The notes: generated by a model not told the origin, from the sequence alone. Counted from the first letter of the stretch, positions 6,080 through 15,549 are shown. The stretch is DNA of 57,172 bases from Alphaproteobacteria bacterium (GCA_900768845.1 CAAGEK010000009.1:1-57172), one strand, 5' to 3'. Numbers and translations: made by a program.

Positions 6080-8287
6080 ATGAAATTGAAACACTTTTTG
6101 TTGACCGTCCTGTTTCTGTGCAGCGTTTGGAAACCTGCGCCCGCCGAAAACGTGTCCCTGTCCGGTTCTGCGACGGGAGGACTGGCCGATGCAATGTTCA
6201 CATTCGATCCCCGTTTATCGTCTATCAAGTTGGAATACGTCGATTTCAAAATCCCCCGCGGACGCACGGCTTCCGAATGGGGAAAGGAGATCGGCCGGTA
6301 TAATTTCAAGTTGTTCGGATGCAGGCGCAACGCTAAAAAGCTGATATTGAACGAAGGGCGCGCCATGCGCCGCGATATGCGTTTTCAGGACGTGTTTTTC
6401 GAGGAAATGAACGAGCTGTTCCCCGTCGTCGTCGATAAAAACAGCCCTTATTTTCCCTATTCCGTCGGCGACCGCATCCCCGGTTACCTGATAACGGCGG
6501 AAATCAAAGATTTGTACGTCAATGTCTGCGACCAGTACGACTGGCGGACGCGTTCCTATCCCCGATTGCGCAACGGTACGGCCGAAATCAAGGTTTTGTG
6601 GCGGGTCATGACTCCGTTCAACCGCAAACTTTACTGGGAGGATTCAACGTACGGGTATGCCGACATCCAAGACCCGATTCGCAACGGAGAAGTCCGTCTG
6701 GTCGAAAAAGCCTTTGCGGACGCTCTGGTTCGCATGATCGGCGCCCCCGGATTTATGGACGTCATGCGTAACATTCCTTCCGAAAGCGACATCAACGCCG
6801 CCCGCGCCGATTATGAACGCATGGCATACGACCACATTCAAAACCGCCGCAACCTGATGACGTCTTATCGCCGCAAGCGTATGAAATTTTATCATGAACG
6901 CGAACGGGAACGCGTTCTGGATACGTTGGACAGGCTTGGTCAAAAACGGGAAATGCTGGCTTCAAACCTTAGAAAAGCCCGCAAAAAAAAGCCTTTGACC
7001 GAAGAAGAAAAAAGGCGGTTCATACAAAATCAAATCGGTTTGGCCGAGCAAATCGCCAAAAATGCTCAAGCTTTGGACGAACTGGCTCCGTCCGGCGATA
7101 ATGCCGCTCGGGAAATCGCCGATCTGGTCGCCAGAGCGAAATATCTGGCCTCCAAAGACAATCTGACCCCCGAAGAACAGGCGGAGTTGGAAGAGTTGTT
7201 GGAAAAAATCGGGAAAATGGCTCAAAATATGGGCTTGAGCGACGCTTTGCTGGCCGATATCGCCGCTTTGCGCAACGCAAACAACGATTGGGAGGAAATC
7301 GACGAAGGAGAGGATCAAGACGATTCCCGTGAAATCGGTTCGGCCGGATTGCAAAGGCTTTGCGTCCCCGAAGCGACCAAAACCGTTGATACCGTCGACG
7401 CTTCGGCTTCACCGGAACGGAACATAACCGATGATGAAAAACCCTTGGAAAGCTTTTTCGGACGCTTGTTAAAATCAAATCCGCAATCCAAAGGTATGTT
7501 CGGACGTTTATTGAAAAACGCCCCCCTCTTGCGCCTTTTGGACGGAGCGACGGGCGGAGACGTCATTCCTTTTGAAGATCCCGACGCTTACGGTTTCAGC
7601 GTTTCGGAAAACGACGGTTACATCACCATCAACAATCAAAAGCCTTTCCGTTATCTTTCCCCGAATCGCATTTACCGCATCCGCGCCAGCGTTGTCGCCG
7701 TTGTAAACGATAAAAACGTCGGATCGGGAATCGTCATCGCTCCGTCGTTGGTTCTGACGAATTACAGCATTGTCAAACAATCTCCTTATACCAAAGTCGA
7801 ATTTTTGGACGGTCGCGTAAAATCGGCGATGGTGTTGAGGGCGGATGAAACGAAAGACGTCGCCTTGCTGTTCATCCCGCCGGAAACTTTTTCGGATTAC
7901 ACTTGGCCGGTTCCGATCCGTTTGGATTTGCCCGAAGTCGGCGAAGAGTTTTACGCGGTCGGTACGCCGATGCGCGGCGGATACGAAGGAGCGATGGAAA
8001 CGGGAAAAGTCGTCGGATACCGTTACGGTTCCCAAGGGGTTGACGTTTTAACGAACACGAACGTCCAAAGCATCACCTTGGGCGGATTGCTGGTTGACGG
8101 GAACGGCAACGCGATGGGCTTGGCGCACGCGGGGTTGTCTCCGAAGGGATCGCGTGACGGCTTTATTCCGCTGGGCGACGCATTTGAAGCGTTAAAAATC
8201 CGCATCCGCGATCGCGATACATCGGAAACGCCGACTCAAAAAGCCTTGCGCCTGAAAAAAGAACGCGAAACAAATTACATCAAGTAA
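6080..8287 (+). CDS. Exported coiled-coil protein with inactive trypsin-like domain
   Basis: This 735-residue protein has a signal peptide of about 22 residues (cleavage after PAPA) and should be periplasmic. Residues about 23-235 form a domain I do not recognise, about 245-410 a long charged helical region (RERERVLDTLDRLGQKRE; NLTPEEQAELEELLEKIG), then an acidic linker. Residues about 515-705 resemble an HtrA/S1C chymotrypsin-like fold: VNDKNVGSGIVIAPSLVLTN, then DETKDVALLF with the Asp kept (593). The catalytic His is replaced by Ser563 (TNYSIV for TNAHVV) and the catalytic Ser by Leu667 (ITLGGLL for GNSGGPL). It is therefore probably a scaffold or sensor, not a protease. It is divergent from hisA. 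Confidence 0.75.
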   Translation: MKLKHFLLTVLFLCSVWKPAPAENVSLSGSATGGLADAMFTFDPRLSSIKLEYVDFKIPRGRTASEWGKEIGRYNFKLFGCRRNAKKLILNEGRAMRRDMRFQDVFFEEMNELFPVVVDKNSPYFPYSVGDRIPGYLITAEIKDLYVNVCDQYDWRTRSYPRLRNGTAEIKVLWRVMTPFNRKLYWEDSTYGYADIQDPIRNGEVRLVEKAFADALVRMIGAPGFMDVMRNIPSESDINAARADYERMAYDHIQNRRNLMTSYRRKRMKFYHERERERVLDTLDRLGQKREMLASNLRKARKKKPLTEEEKRRFIQNQIGLAEQIAKNAQALDELAPSGDNAAREIADLVARAKYLASKDNLTPEEQAELEELLEKIGKMAQNMGLSDALLADIAALRNANNDWEEIDEGEDQDDSREIGSAGLQRLCVPEATKTVDTVDASASPERNITDDEKPLESFFGRLLKSNPQSKGMFGRLLKNAPLLRLLDGATGGDVIPFEDPDAYGFSVSENDGYITINNQKPFRYLSPNRIYRIRASVVAVVNDKNVGSGIVIAPSLVLTNYSIVKQSPYTKVEFLDGRVKSAMVLRADETKDVALLFIPPETFSDYTWPVPIRLDLPEVGEEFYAVGTPMRGGYEGAMETGKVVGYRYGSQGVDVLTNTNVQSITLGGLLVDGNGNAMGLAHAGLSPKGSRDGFIPLGDAFEALKIRIRDRDTSETPTQKALRLKKERETNYIK

Positions 8288-8304
8288 TCTTTTCGTCCGT
8301 TGGA

Positions 8305-8931
8305 ATGAATAACGAAGTCTTGTATCCTGTTACCGGATTATGCGGCACATGAAACGGTTTACCTGTCGGAAGCCATTGCATCCGACGGGTTCGCCGTAAG
8401 AAAAAACCTAAGTATGTCAATAAGACGGTCGCCCCGACTTTGGAAGAAGTAAAATCAATCGGCGGATTTCGTACTTCGCCCGATTATTCGTTTGATACGA
8501 CGCCCCTCGATTATGCGGCTTTGATACTGACAGGCGGTTTCGATTGGAGTACGCCCGTTGCGGAACGGGTTGCGCCTGTCGCCCTTGAAAAAAGAAAGAT
8601 TGTCGGCGCGATTTGTAATGCCGCTTCGTTTATGGCGAAACACGGTTTTCCGAAGCATACCGGAAACGGGTTGGAACAGCTCAAGCTGCGGGGCGGGGAA
8701 AACTATACTAACCCTGACGGATATATCCGCGCTCAAGCCGTCAAAGATAAAAACATGGTACTTCCCTCGAATTTGCAAAAGAACTGTTGCTCTTATTGGA
8801 AAACGATACTTCGGAACAAATCGAGATGTATTACCGTTTTAACAAACAGGGATTTTGTACTTTATCCCCATAACACGGGGTATTCCTTTTTCCCCGCAAT
8901 ATTGCACTTCATCATTTCTGATACATATTAA
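8305..8931 (+). pseudogene. Decayed DJ-1/PfpI family gene
   Basis: Reading across frames recovers a DJ-1/PfpI-like protein. It starts at ATG 8305 (MNNEVLY), shifts frame into LLPDYAAHETVYLSEAIASD, shifts again near 8405 into PKYVNKTVAPTLEEVKSIGG, and continues through the nucleophile elbow region GAICNAASFMAKHGF. Near 8760 another indel removes sequence before SLEFAKELLLLLEND. At least three frameshifts plus internal shortening within 600 bases, beside intact neighbours, argue for real decay rather than sequencing error. The conserved cysteine (AICNAAS) is still readable. The longest open piece starts at 8440 and should not be called as a functional gene. Confidence 0.85.
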
Positions 8932-8991
8932 AAAGGTTCATCGGGATCGGCCATAAAACAGCTCATCCGGCGAATGTTTCCCGACTTTGAA

Positions 8992-9022
8992 CCGGAAAGC
9001 TTTCAGCGTTTCCGGCTTTTTA
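8992..9022 (+). terminator. Terminator after the pseudogene
   Basis: A seven-pair stem (CCGGAAA with TTTCCGG) is followed by CTTTTTATT. It lies just beyond the decayed DJ-1 gene on the same strand and before the convergent HAD phosphatase gene. Confidence 0.6.
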
Positions 9023-9059
9023 TTCGCCACATTTTCTGTTGATTCGCAAAACGCCCGAT

Positions 9060-9836
9060 TTAAATCAGTTCAAAGTGTTGCAAGGCGAGGGCTATGCCGT
9101 CGTCATCCACGGAAGCCGTAACATAATCCGCGCTGTTCTTTACGCTTTCCGACGCATTGCCCATAGCAACGCCGATACCCGCGCATTTCAGCATATCAAT
9201 GTCGTTGCCTCCGTCGCCGAACGCCATAATTTCATCCTGCGAAAAGCCGTAATGCGACGCAACAGCCGATATACCCACCGGTTTGCCGGCGTCCTTGGCA
9301 ATCACGTTTATAAAAGTCGGATACCATCGCAGGGCTTTACAGTCGGGCAACAGGCGCATCAGCCCTTCTTCTTCCTCCTGTGTCACATAAACCGTCATTT
9401 GATAGATTTCGGCGGGCAAATTGTCCATATCGGCCAAAACCGGTTGAACGTGCGACATCCCGACCAATTCCAGCAAATGAAGGACACGGTCGTCAACCAG
9501 ATTGAAAACATTGCATTCAACCGTTTCAAAAGCGCACGCAATATCATGCTCTGCCAAATACGGCAACAAATTCCGGACGGATGCGCTTGAAAACGGTTTT
9601 TGATAAATGACGCCGTGCCGGTCGAAACAATACTGCCCGTTAAAAGAAACCGTCCCGTCAAAATCAAAGTATTCTTTCAGGAAATTCGTGTCTTTCGGCG
9701 CACGCCCCGTCGCAATAAAAGTCCGGACGCCGTTTTTGCGCAACGCTTCCAAAGCTTTGCGCGTCGTTTCCGGCATTTTGTGGGTGTTAAAGCTGATCAG
9801 CGTACCGTCAATGTCGAAAAAAACGGCTTTTATCAT
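9060..9836 (-). CDS. HAD-superfamily Cof-type phosphatase
   Basis: This 258-residue protein is a class IIB (Cof-type) HAD hydrolase that should dephosphorylate small sugar phosphates or cofactors. Motif I is FFDIDGTL at the N-terminus (nucleophile Asp and acid/base Asp), motif II IATGRAP, a conserved Lys follows in IAKDAGKPVGI, and motif IV is MAFGDGGNDIDML. The start codon overlaps the rbfA stop by four bases, so it is coupled to the translation operon, where truB more usually follows rbfA. The substrate is unknown. Confidence 0.88.
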   Translation of the reverse strand: MIKAVFFDIDGTLISFNTHKMPETTRKALEALRKNGVRTFIATGRAPKDTNFLKEYFDFDGTVSFNGQYCFDRHGVIYQKPFSSASVRNLLPYLAEHDIACAFETVECNVFNLVDDRVLHLLELVGMSHVQPVLADMDNLPAEIYQMTVYVTQEEEEGLMRLLPDCKALRWYPTFINVIAKDAGKPVGISAVASHYGFSQDEIMAFGDGGNDIDMLKCAGIGVAMGNASESVKNSADYVTASVDDDGIALALQHFELI

Positions 9837-10255
9837 TCTTTGACGCCGTCCGTTTCGTCTTCGCGGGGAGCGTTCAAATCGCGCCGAACCTTTTCCGAGG
9901 CCAGCAAAGCTTCTATCTTATCGGCTTCGTGGTTTGATTCGTCCGCGAAAAAGCGGACTTCCGGAGCGACGCGCAACCTCAGTTCTTTCGCCAAAATCGT
10001 GCGGAAAAAGCCGCGAGCCTGATTCAACGCCTTTGCCAGTATCAAGGCTGTTTCGTAATCTCCGCCCAACGGCAGGACGAAAACCTTGCAATACGAAAAA
10101 TCGGGGGAAACGCGGGCTTCCATCACCGAAACGGACGGGATGTCCGACAATTCCTTCGGAACATTGCCGCACATAAACGTTTCCGCCAGAATATGACGAA
10201 TCTGCTCTCCGACACGCAATTGACGCTGTGAAGGCGGTTTAGAATTGCTTCTCAT
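9833..10255 (-). CDS. rbfA: Ribosome-binding factor A
   Basis: RbfA is a KH-like protein that binds the 30S precursor and helps 17S rRNA maturation, especially in the cold. The 140-residue product carries the family pattern RVGEQIRHILAETF, then SVSVMEARVSPDFSYCKVFV and a late PEVRFFADESNHEADKIEALL helix. The ATG at 10255 was preferred to a TTG at 10261 because a G-rich ribosome-binding site lies at better spacing. It follows infB closely and overlaps the downstream HAD gene. Confidence 0.93.
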   Translation of the reverse strand: MRSNSKPPSQRQLRVGEQIRHILAETFMCGNVPKELSDIPSVSVMEARVSPDFSYCKVFVLPLGGDYETALILAKALNQARGFFRTILAKELRLRVAPEVRFFADESNHEADKIEALLASEKVRRDLNAPREDETDGVKE

Positions 10256-10276
10256 TTCCAATCCCCCCGAAACGTG

Positions 10277-12847
10277 TTAAACACGGATTTCTTCCAGCTT
10301 GGCGGCGACTTCTTCGACTTCGTAACATTCGACCACGTCGCCGACGGAAATGTCGTTGTAATTTTCAAACGACATACCGCATTCGTATGTTTCGCGAACT
10401 TCCTTCACGTCGTCTTTAAAGCGTTTCAGCTGAGCCAACGCACCGGAATAAATCACAACGTTGTCACGCAACAAGCGGACTTTCGCCCCGCGGCGGACAA
10501 TGCCTTCCGTAACCATGCAACCGGCGACTTTGCCGACTTTGGAAATCGAGAAGACTTCGCGGATCGTCGCATAGCCGATGATTTTTTCCTTTAATTCCGG
10601 AGCCAGCATCCCTTCCAACGCCGTACGGATATCGTCGGCAACGTTGTAAATAATGGAATGGTAGCGGATTTCAATGCCGTCGCGTTTGGCCAGATCGCGT
10701 GCCTGAGTATTTGCACGGACGTTAAATCCGATAATCAGGGCATTCGACGCTTTTGCCAAAGTCACGTCGGATTCGTTAATTCCGCCGACTGCCGCGTGCA
10801 AAACATGAACCCTGACTTTATCGTTTGCGATTTTGTTCAAAGTTGCCGTAATCGCTTCGACAGAACCCTGAACGTCGGCTTTGACGACAACGGGCAACTC
10901 TTTGACTTCGCCGGCCTTGATCTTATCGAACATCTGTTCGACGGCGGAGCGGGCACTCTTGACTTGCAGGGCTTCACGTTCCTTGCGCTGGCGATAGTTT
11001 GCGATTTCACGCGCCTTGTCTTCGTTTGCAACGACGATAAAGTCGTCGCCGGCGGCCGGCGTGCTTTGGAACCCGAGAACCTCGACAGGAACGGAGGGCG
11101 TGGCCTCTTCGACGCGGCGGCCGCGTTCGTCCATCAAAGCGCGGACGCGTCCCCAGTCTTTGCCGGCGACGAAAATGTCGCCCTGACGCAAAGTGCCGCG
11201 CTGAACCAAAACGGTGGCGACCGAACCGCGGCCTTTTTCCATCTTGGCTTCGACAATCGCGCCTTCCGCCGAATGGTTCGGATTGGCTTTCAAATCCAAA
11301 ACTTCGGCCTGCAACAAAATCGCTTCAATCAACTTGTCCAGATTGATGCGTTTTTTCGCGGAAACTTCGACGGCCAGAACATCGCCGCCCAAGCTTTCGA
11401 CAACGACTTCGTGGCTCAGCAAATCCATGCGCACTTTTTCGGGATCTGCCCCCGGAACGTCGATTTTGTTAATGGCGACGACAATGGGAACGTTCGCCGC
11501 TTTGGCGTGGCGGATGGCTTCGACCGTTTGAGGCATGATACCGTCGTTCGCCGCAACGACCAACACGACGACGTCCGTGACTTTCGCGCCGCGGGCGCGC
11601 ATTTCCGTAAAGGCCGCGTGCCCCGGGGTGTCAATGAACGTTACACGCTGGCCGTTTTCCAAGCGAACCTGATACGCGCCGATATGTTGCGTAATGCCGC
11701 CGGCTTCGTGGCTGGCGACGTCGGTGGAACGCAAGTTGTCCAGCAAAGACGTCTTGCCGTGATCGACGTGCCCCATAACGGTGACGACGGGCGGACGGGG
11801 CAGCTTCGCTTCTTCGGGATCGTCCGCATCGCGCAAGCCCTCTTCAACGTCGGCGTCGGAAACGCGGCGCACACGATGCCCCATTTCCTCCACGACGATT
11901 TGAGCCGTATCCGCGTCGATCGTTTGCGTGATCGTCGCCATAACCCCCAGCTTCATCAACTGTTTCACAACGTCCGCACCGCGTTCGGACATACGGGCGG
12001 CCAATTCCTGAACCGTGATCGTTTCGGGGATGACGACTTCGCGGTAGACTTTTTCGGCGGGTTTGGCCTGACCGAACATCTTCTGACGTTCCTTTTCACG
12101 GGCGCGCTTGATGGAAGCCAGACTGCGCCCGCGTTCGCCGCGATCGTCGTCCCCGCTCATCAGATTGGAAAGATTGACCCTGCCGCCGCGCCATTTGTCT
12201 TCGCCGCCGCCTCTGCGGGAATGACCGCCGCGGCTTTCGTCATCGCGTGTTTCGCGGCGTTTCGGAGGCATTTTGCGACGAACGTCGGCGGAGTCGAAAT
12301 CGTCCGGAGAGGAAACCGGCGCGACGGGGCGTTTTTGTTCAAACGGCCGTTTGGCGGCGTCCGGACGCGCCTCTTTCTTCACGGTTTTTTGTTCGGGAAC
12401 GGCGCGGGGGGCGGGAGCGGCAACGGCGGCGGCTTTTTCCTTCGCCTTTTCCTCTTCGGCGCGACGGGCGGCGGCTTCGCGTTCCTCCGCGGCTTTGCGT
12501 TCGGCCTCCTCTTTCGCCCGTTTTTCGGCTTCCTCGGCGGAGCGTTTGGCTTCCTCTTCGGCCAACCGCTTAGCCTCCTCCTCGGCTTTTTTGGCGTTCA
12601 TCAACGCTTTGAGCCGGTGTTCCTTTTCGCTGTCCAAAACGGACGTTTCGCCGTCTTTGACCTGAACGCGACCGTGAGCGTCCTTTACAAAAGAGCGTTT
12701 TTTGCGCATCTCGACCTGAACAGGTTTTGATCTGCCGTTAGAAAAGCTCTGATGCACGCGCCCGACTTCCACCGTTTTTTTCAATTCCAGCTTCGGACGG
12801 CTCAGCGTCAGGGGAGCGTTCGTATTTTTATCTTTAGCGTCAGTCAT
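10277..12847 (-). CDS. infB: Translation initiation factor IF-2
   Basis: IF-2 is the GTPase that brings initiator tRNA to the 30S subunit. The 856-residue protein starts with an alphaproteobacterial N-terminus (RVHQSFSNGRSKPVQVE). A highly charged Ala/Glu/Lys/Arg helical segment follows at about 85-150. Next come an IF2-N domain (VIPETITVQELAARMSERG) and the G domain with G1 GHVDHGKTS, G2 GGITQHIGAY, G3 DTPGHAAF and G4 NKID. Domains II to IV complete the C-terminus. The ATG at 12847 was chosen over a TTG three codons upstream because GAGG has sensible spacing only to the ATG. It belongs to the rimP-nusA-ylxR-infB-rbfA operon. Confidence 0.97.
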   Translation of the reverse strand: MTDAKDKNTNAPLTLSRPKLELKKTVEVGRVHQSFSNGRSKPVQVEMRKKRSFVKDAHGRVQVKDGETSVLDSEKEHRLKALMNAKKAEEEAKRLAEEEAKRSAEEAEKRAKEEAERKAAEEREAAARRAEEEKAKEKAAAVAAPAPRAVPEQKTVKKEARPDAAKRPFEQKRPVAPVSSPDDFDSADVRRKMPPKRRETRDDESRGGHSRRGGGEDKWRGGRVNLSNLMSGDDDRGERGRSLASIKRAREKERQKMFGQAKPAEKVYREVVIPETITVQELAARMSERGADVVKQLMKLGVMATITQTIDADTAQIVVEEMGHRVRRVSDADVEEGLRDADDPEEAKLPRPPVVTVMGHVDHGKTSLLDNLRSTDVASHEAGGITQHIGAYQVRLENGQRVTFIDTPGHAAFTEMRARGAKVTDVVVLVVAANDGIMPQTVEAIRHAKAANVPIVVAINKIDVPGADPEKVRMDLLSHEVVVESLGGDVLAVEVSAKKRINLDKLIEAILLQAEVLDLKANPNHSAEGAIVEAKMEKGRGSVATVLVQRGTLRQGDIFVAGKDWGRVRALMDERGRRVEEATPSVPVEVLGFQSTPAAGDDFIVVANEDKAREIANYRQRKEREALQVKSARSAVEQMFDKIKAGEVKELPVVVKADVQGSVEAITATLNKIANDKVRVHVLHAAVGGINESDVTLAKASNALIIGFNVRANTQARDLAKRDGIEIRYHSIIYNVADDIRTALEGMLAPELKEKIIGYATIREVFSISKVGKVAGCMVTEGIVRRGAKVRLLRDNVVIYSGALAQLKRFKDDVKEVRETYECGMSFENYNDISVGDVVECYEVEEVAAKLEEIRV

Positions 12848-12872
12848 TCTGAACAAGCCTCTATTTCAATCA

Positions 12873-13508
12873 TTAAACATTCGGTTCTTTTTTTACAAAA
12901 GCCCTGTACCGTTTGGCTTCGGCGAGGAATTTATCCGTCGCCCCGCCCGATTTCAGCCCCGTATGAACGCCGCGTTCGCGTCCCAAAGCGTGCGCCGTGT
13001 CGTCCCCTGTCAAAAAGTACAACACAGGAACCCCCTTTGCCATACGCAAAAGCTTTTCCCGACCGTCCGCCGCACCGTCCTCGGCTTCCAACAGGCAGAC
13101 GATCGTCCCTTTTTGCAAAGCCGCCGCGACTTTTTCAAATCCGGACACGACCAACCCCGCCTTTTTGGCAACGCCCAGCAAATCCAGACAACGGCGGATG
13201 AAAAGCGTTTCAACCCGTTCCGCCAAGTCTTGCGGGTAAGTTACTTTACTCCCCGCCGCTTTTGCAAACAAGCCTTTTATCATCGCCGTGCGCAACACGT
13301 CCGCATCGGCGCGCACCCAAATGCCGCGGCCGGGGAGTTTGCAAGCCAGATCGGGAACGACCTCACCCGAAGGAGAAACGCAAAAGCGTATCAATTCCTC
13401 TTTCGGGAACGTTTTGCCCGAAACGATGCAACGGCGCACCGTTTCAGGCGTTTCAGCCCCGTTTTCCGGACTTTCGACATCACGCTTCGGGGGTACCGTC
13501 TTCGTCAA
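12873..13508 (-). CDS. YlxR-type RNA-binding protein fused to L7Ae-like domain
   Basis: The first half is a DUF448/YlxR domain, with RRCIVSGKTFPKEELIRF and the GRGIWV motif. The second half (from about residue 105) resembles the YlxQ/L7Ae ribosomal fold, with LDLLGVAKKAGLVVSGFEKV and later LYFLTGDDTAHALG. In Firmicutes these are two separate genes in the nusA-infB operon; the 211-residue fusion is typical of Alphaproteobacteria. The start is TTG, overlapping the end of nusA by 29 bases, with GGGAG seven bases upstream; no other start codon exists before the domain. A role in RNA binding or ribosome-linked regulation is likely. Confidence 0.9.
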   Translation of the reverse strand: MTKTVPPKRDVESPENGAETPETVRRCIVSGKTFPKEELIRFCVSPSGEVVPDLACKLPGRGIWVRADADVLRTAMIKGLFAKAAGSKVTYPQDLAERVETLFIRRCLDLLGVAKKAGLVVSGFEKVAAALQKGTIVCLLEAEDGAADGREKLLRMAKGVPVLYFLTGDDTAHALGRERGVHTGLKSGGATDKFLAEAKRYRAFVKKEPNV

Positions 13509-15012
13509 ACCAATGCTCCCGCGCTTTCATGATCAATGCGTCCGCATCGTGCGCCGTCATTGTATTTTCGCCCAAGATTTCCAACAGTTCGTCGTTTGCC
13601 AGATCCGCGAAATCGTCCAGAGTCTTAATCCCCTTTTCCGCCAATTTGACAATCATCGCCTGTGTCAGGCCGTCGAAGGAAATCAGGCTGTCGTCGACGC
13701 CCAGTTCTTTGCTCTTAACGGCGAATTCGGCGTTTTGCTTTTCAACGAACGTTTTCGCACGGTTTTGCAACTCGGCGGCCAAATCTTCGTCGAACCCCTC
13801 TATCGAAGCGATGTCCTCCGTCGGAACGAAAGCGACCTCTTCAACGGAAGTGAACCCTTCGGCCGCAAGCAGGTGGGCAATCATATCGTCGACGTCCAAA
13901 GCGTCCATAAACGTGCGGATGCGGACTTTGGCTTCGCTCTGACGGCGTTCGGATTCTTCGGCTTCGGTCAGGATGTCGATGTACCATTCCGTCAACTGGG
14001 ACGCCAGACGGACGTTCTGGCCGCGCCGCCCGATCGCCAAAGACAGCTGGTCGTCGGGAACGACGACTTCGATGCGGTGGGCTTCTTCGTCCAAAATGAC
14101 CTTGATGACTTCAGCCGGAGCCAACGCGTTGACAATGAACGTCGCCGCATCGGGAGACCATTGGATGATATCCACCTTTTCGCCCTGCAATTCCGTGACA
14201 ATCGCCTGAACGCGAACACCGCGCATACCGACGCACGCGCCGACGGGATCAATCGATGAATCGGAAGCGACAACCGCCATTTTCGCCCGCGAACCGGGGT
14301 CGCGTGCAACGGATTTGATTTCTATCACGCCGTCATAGATTTCCGGAACTTCCTGAGCGAACAGTTTCGCCATAAATTGAGGATGGGTGCGGGACAGGAA
14401 AATCTGCGGCCCTCTTTGTTCCTGACGAACGTCCAGAATATAAGCGCGAATGCGATCGCCGTTATGGAAGACTTCACGGGGAATCAGCTCGTCGCGACGC
14501 AAAATCGCCTCGGCACGCCCCATATCGACAATGATGTTGCCGGCTTCGACGCGTTTGACAACACCGTTGCAGATTTCCCCGACGCGGTCTTTGTATTCGT
14601 TGTACTGGCGCATCCGTTCGGCGTCGCGCACCTTTTGCACGATGACCTGTTTCGCCGTCTGAGCCGCGATACGGCCGAAATCGACGGGCGGCAAAGGATC
14701 GATGATAAAATCGCCGACCTTTAACGTCTTGTCTTTTTTCAAAGCCTCGGCCAGTGTCATCTGAGCCGCTTCGTTTTCAACATTTTCGGAATTTTCAACG
14801 ACTTCGATATAACGCGCCAGACGGATTTCTCCGGATTTACGGTCGATCGTCGCACGAATGTCGTGTTCCAATCCGTATTTTGACCGCCCCGCCTTTTGAA
14901 TGGCGAATTCCATCGCCGTCAGGACTTCGTCTTTATCAATGCCCTTGTCGCGGGCGACCGCATCGGCGACCTGTAAAAGTTCGGGACGCGGTAAAGCTGC
15001 CGTATGTTCCAT
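13480..15012 (-). CDS. nusA: Transcription termination/antitermination factor NusA
   Basis: NusA binds RNA polymerase and nascent RNA, modulating pausing, termination and antitermination. The 510-residue protein has the N-terminal polymerase-binding domain, an S1 domain at about 130-200 (YKDRVGEICNGVVKRVEAGN) and two KH domains (DPVGACVGMRGVRVQAIV; LSLAIGRRGQNVRLASQL). C-terminal acidic helix-hairpin-helix repeats follow (EDIASIEGFDEDLAAELQNR), as in other proteobacterial NusA proteins. The ATG at 15012 follows AAGGAAG at good spacing; an in-frame extension to 15063 would run into rimP. Confidence 0.97.
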   Translation of the reverse strand: MEHTAALPRPELLQVADAVARDKGIDKDEVLTAMEFAIQKAGRSKYGLEHDIRATIDRKSGEIRLARYIEVVENSENVENEAAQMTLAEALKKDKTLKVGDFIIDPLPPVDFGRIAAQTAKQVIVQKVRDAERMRQYNEYKDRVGEICNGVVKRVEAGNIIVDMGRAEAILRRDELIPREVFHNGDRIRAYILDVRQEQRGPQIFLSRTHPQFMAKLFAQEVPEIYDGVIEIKSVARDPGSRAKMAVVASDSSIDPVGACVGMRGVRVQAIVTELQGEKVDIIQWSPDAATFIVNALAPAEVIKVILDEEAHRIEVVVPDDQLSLAIGRRGQNVRLASQLTEWYIDILTEAEESERRQSEAKVRIRTFMDALDVDDMIAHLLAAEGFTSVEEVAFVPTEDIASIEGFDEDLAAELQNRAKTFVEKQNAEFAVKSKELGVDDSLISFDGLTQAMIVKLAEKGIKTLDDFADLANDELLEILGENTMTAHDADALIMKAREHWFDEDGTPEA

Positions 15013-15031
15013 TGTTTCTTCCTTAAAAATG

Positions 15032-15526
15032 TTACTCGCTGTCTGACGGGGCGGAAGCCTCAATCAGCTCGTCCGTCAGCAAAAGTTTCGCCTTGACCAC
15101 GTCGGTAAAGGGGATTTTCACGTCTTCGCCATCCGTCGTCAAAACGACGTCGCCGCCCTCCGTTCCCTTCAGACGGCCGGAAAACCGTTTGCGTCCGTTC
15201 AACAGGACAGAGGTTTCCACTTTCGCTTCAAACCCTTTGAAACGGTCATAGTCGGAAAGTTTGACCAAAGGCCGGTCCAACCCCGGAGAGCTGACCTCCA
15301 AAGAATAATTGCCCTCGATGGGATCCTCTTCGTCCAAAATCGGGGAAATCGCACGGCTGAGATCGGCGCAATCGTCGACCGTCATCGGCTTTTCATCCTT
15401 GCGTTCGGCCATAACCTGCAACGTTTTGCGCCGTTCGCCCCCGCTGAGCGTCACACGGACGAGGTCATACCCCATTTCATTAAAAACGGGTTCGAACAAA
15501 GCGGTCAGCCTGTCAATCAACGTCAA
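15032..15526 (-). CDS. rimP: Ribosome maturation factor RimP
   Basis: RimP is needed for 30S subunit assembly. The 164-residue protein shows the N-terminal RimP fold (FNEMGYDLVRVTLSGG, then VDDCADLSRAISPILDEEDPI) and the signature YSLEVSSPGLDRPL, followed by an SH3-like C-terminal domain. The start is TTG, with AGGAG seven bases upstream; no ATG is available. It is the first gene of the nusA-infB operon. An intrinsic-terminator-like hairpin ends about 25 bases before the start codon, and a TTGACA promoter element lies upstream of that hairpin. Confidence 0.93.
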   Translation of the reverse strand: MTLIDRLTALFEPVFNEMGYDLVRVTLSGGERRKTLQVMAERKDEKPMTVDDCADLSRAISPILDEEDPIEGNYSLEVSSPGLDRPLVKLSDYDRFKGFEAKVETSVLLNGRKRFSGRLKGTEGGDVVLTTDGEDVKIPFTDVVKAKLLLTDELIEASAPSDSE

Positions 15527-15549
15527 TGCCTTTCTCCTGTCTGCAGTAC

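Noticed and set aside
12420..12600. Low-complexity repeat in infB
   Set aside because: It encodes the charged Ala/Glu/Lys/Arg helix usual in the N-terminal part of alphaproteobacterial IF-2.
10658..12730. 690-codon plus-strand open frame opposite infB
   Set aside because: It is the complement of a clear IF-2 gene in a GC-biased reading frame; its translation is low-complexity (rich in Phe, Gly, Asn, Asp) and has no motif.
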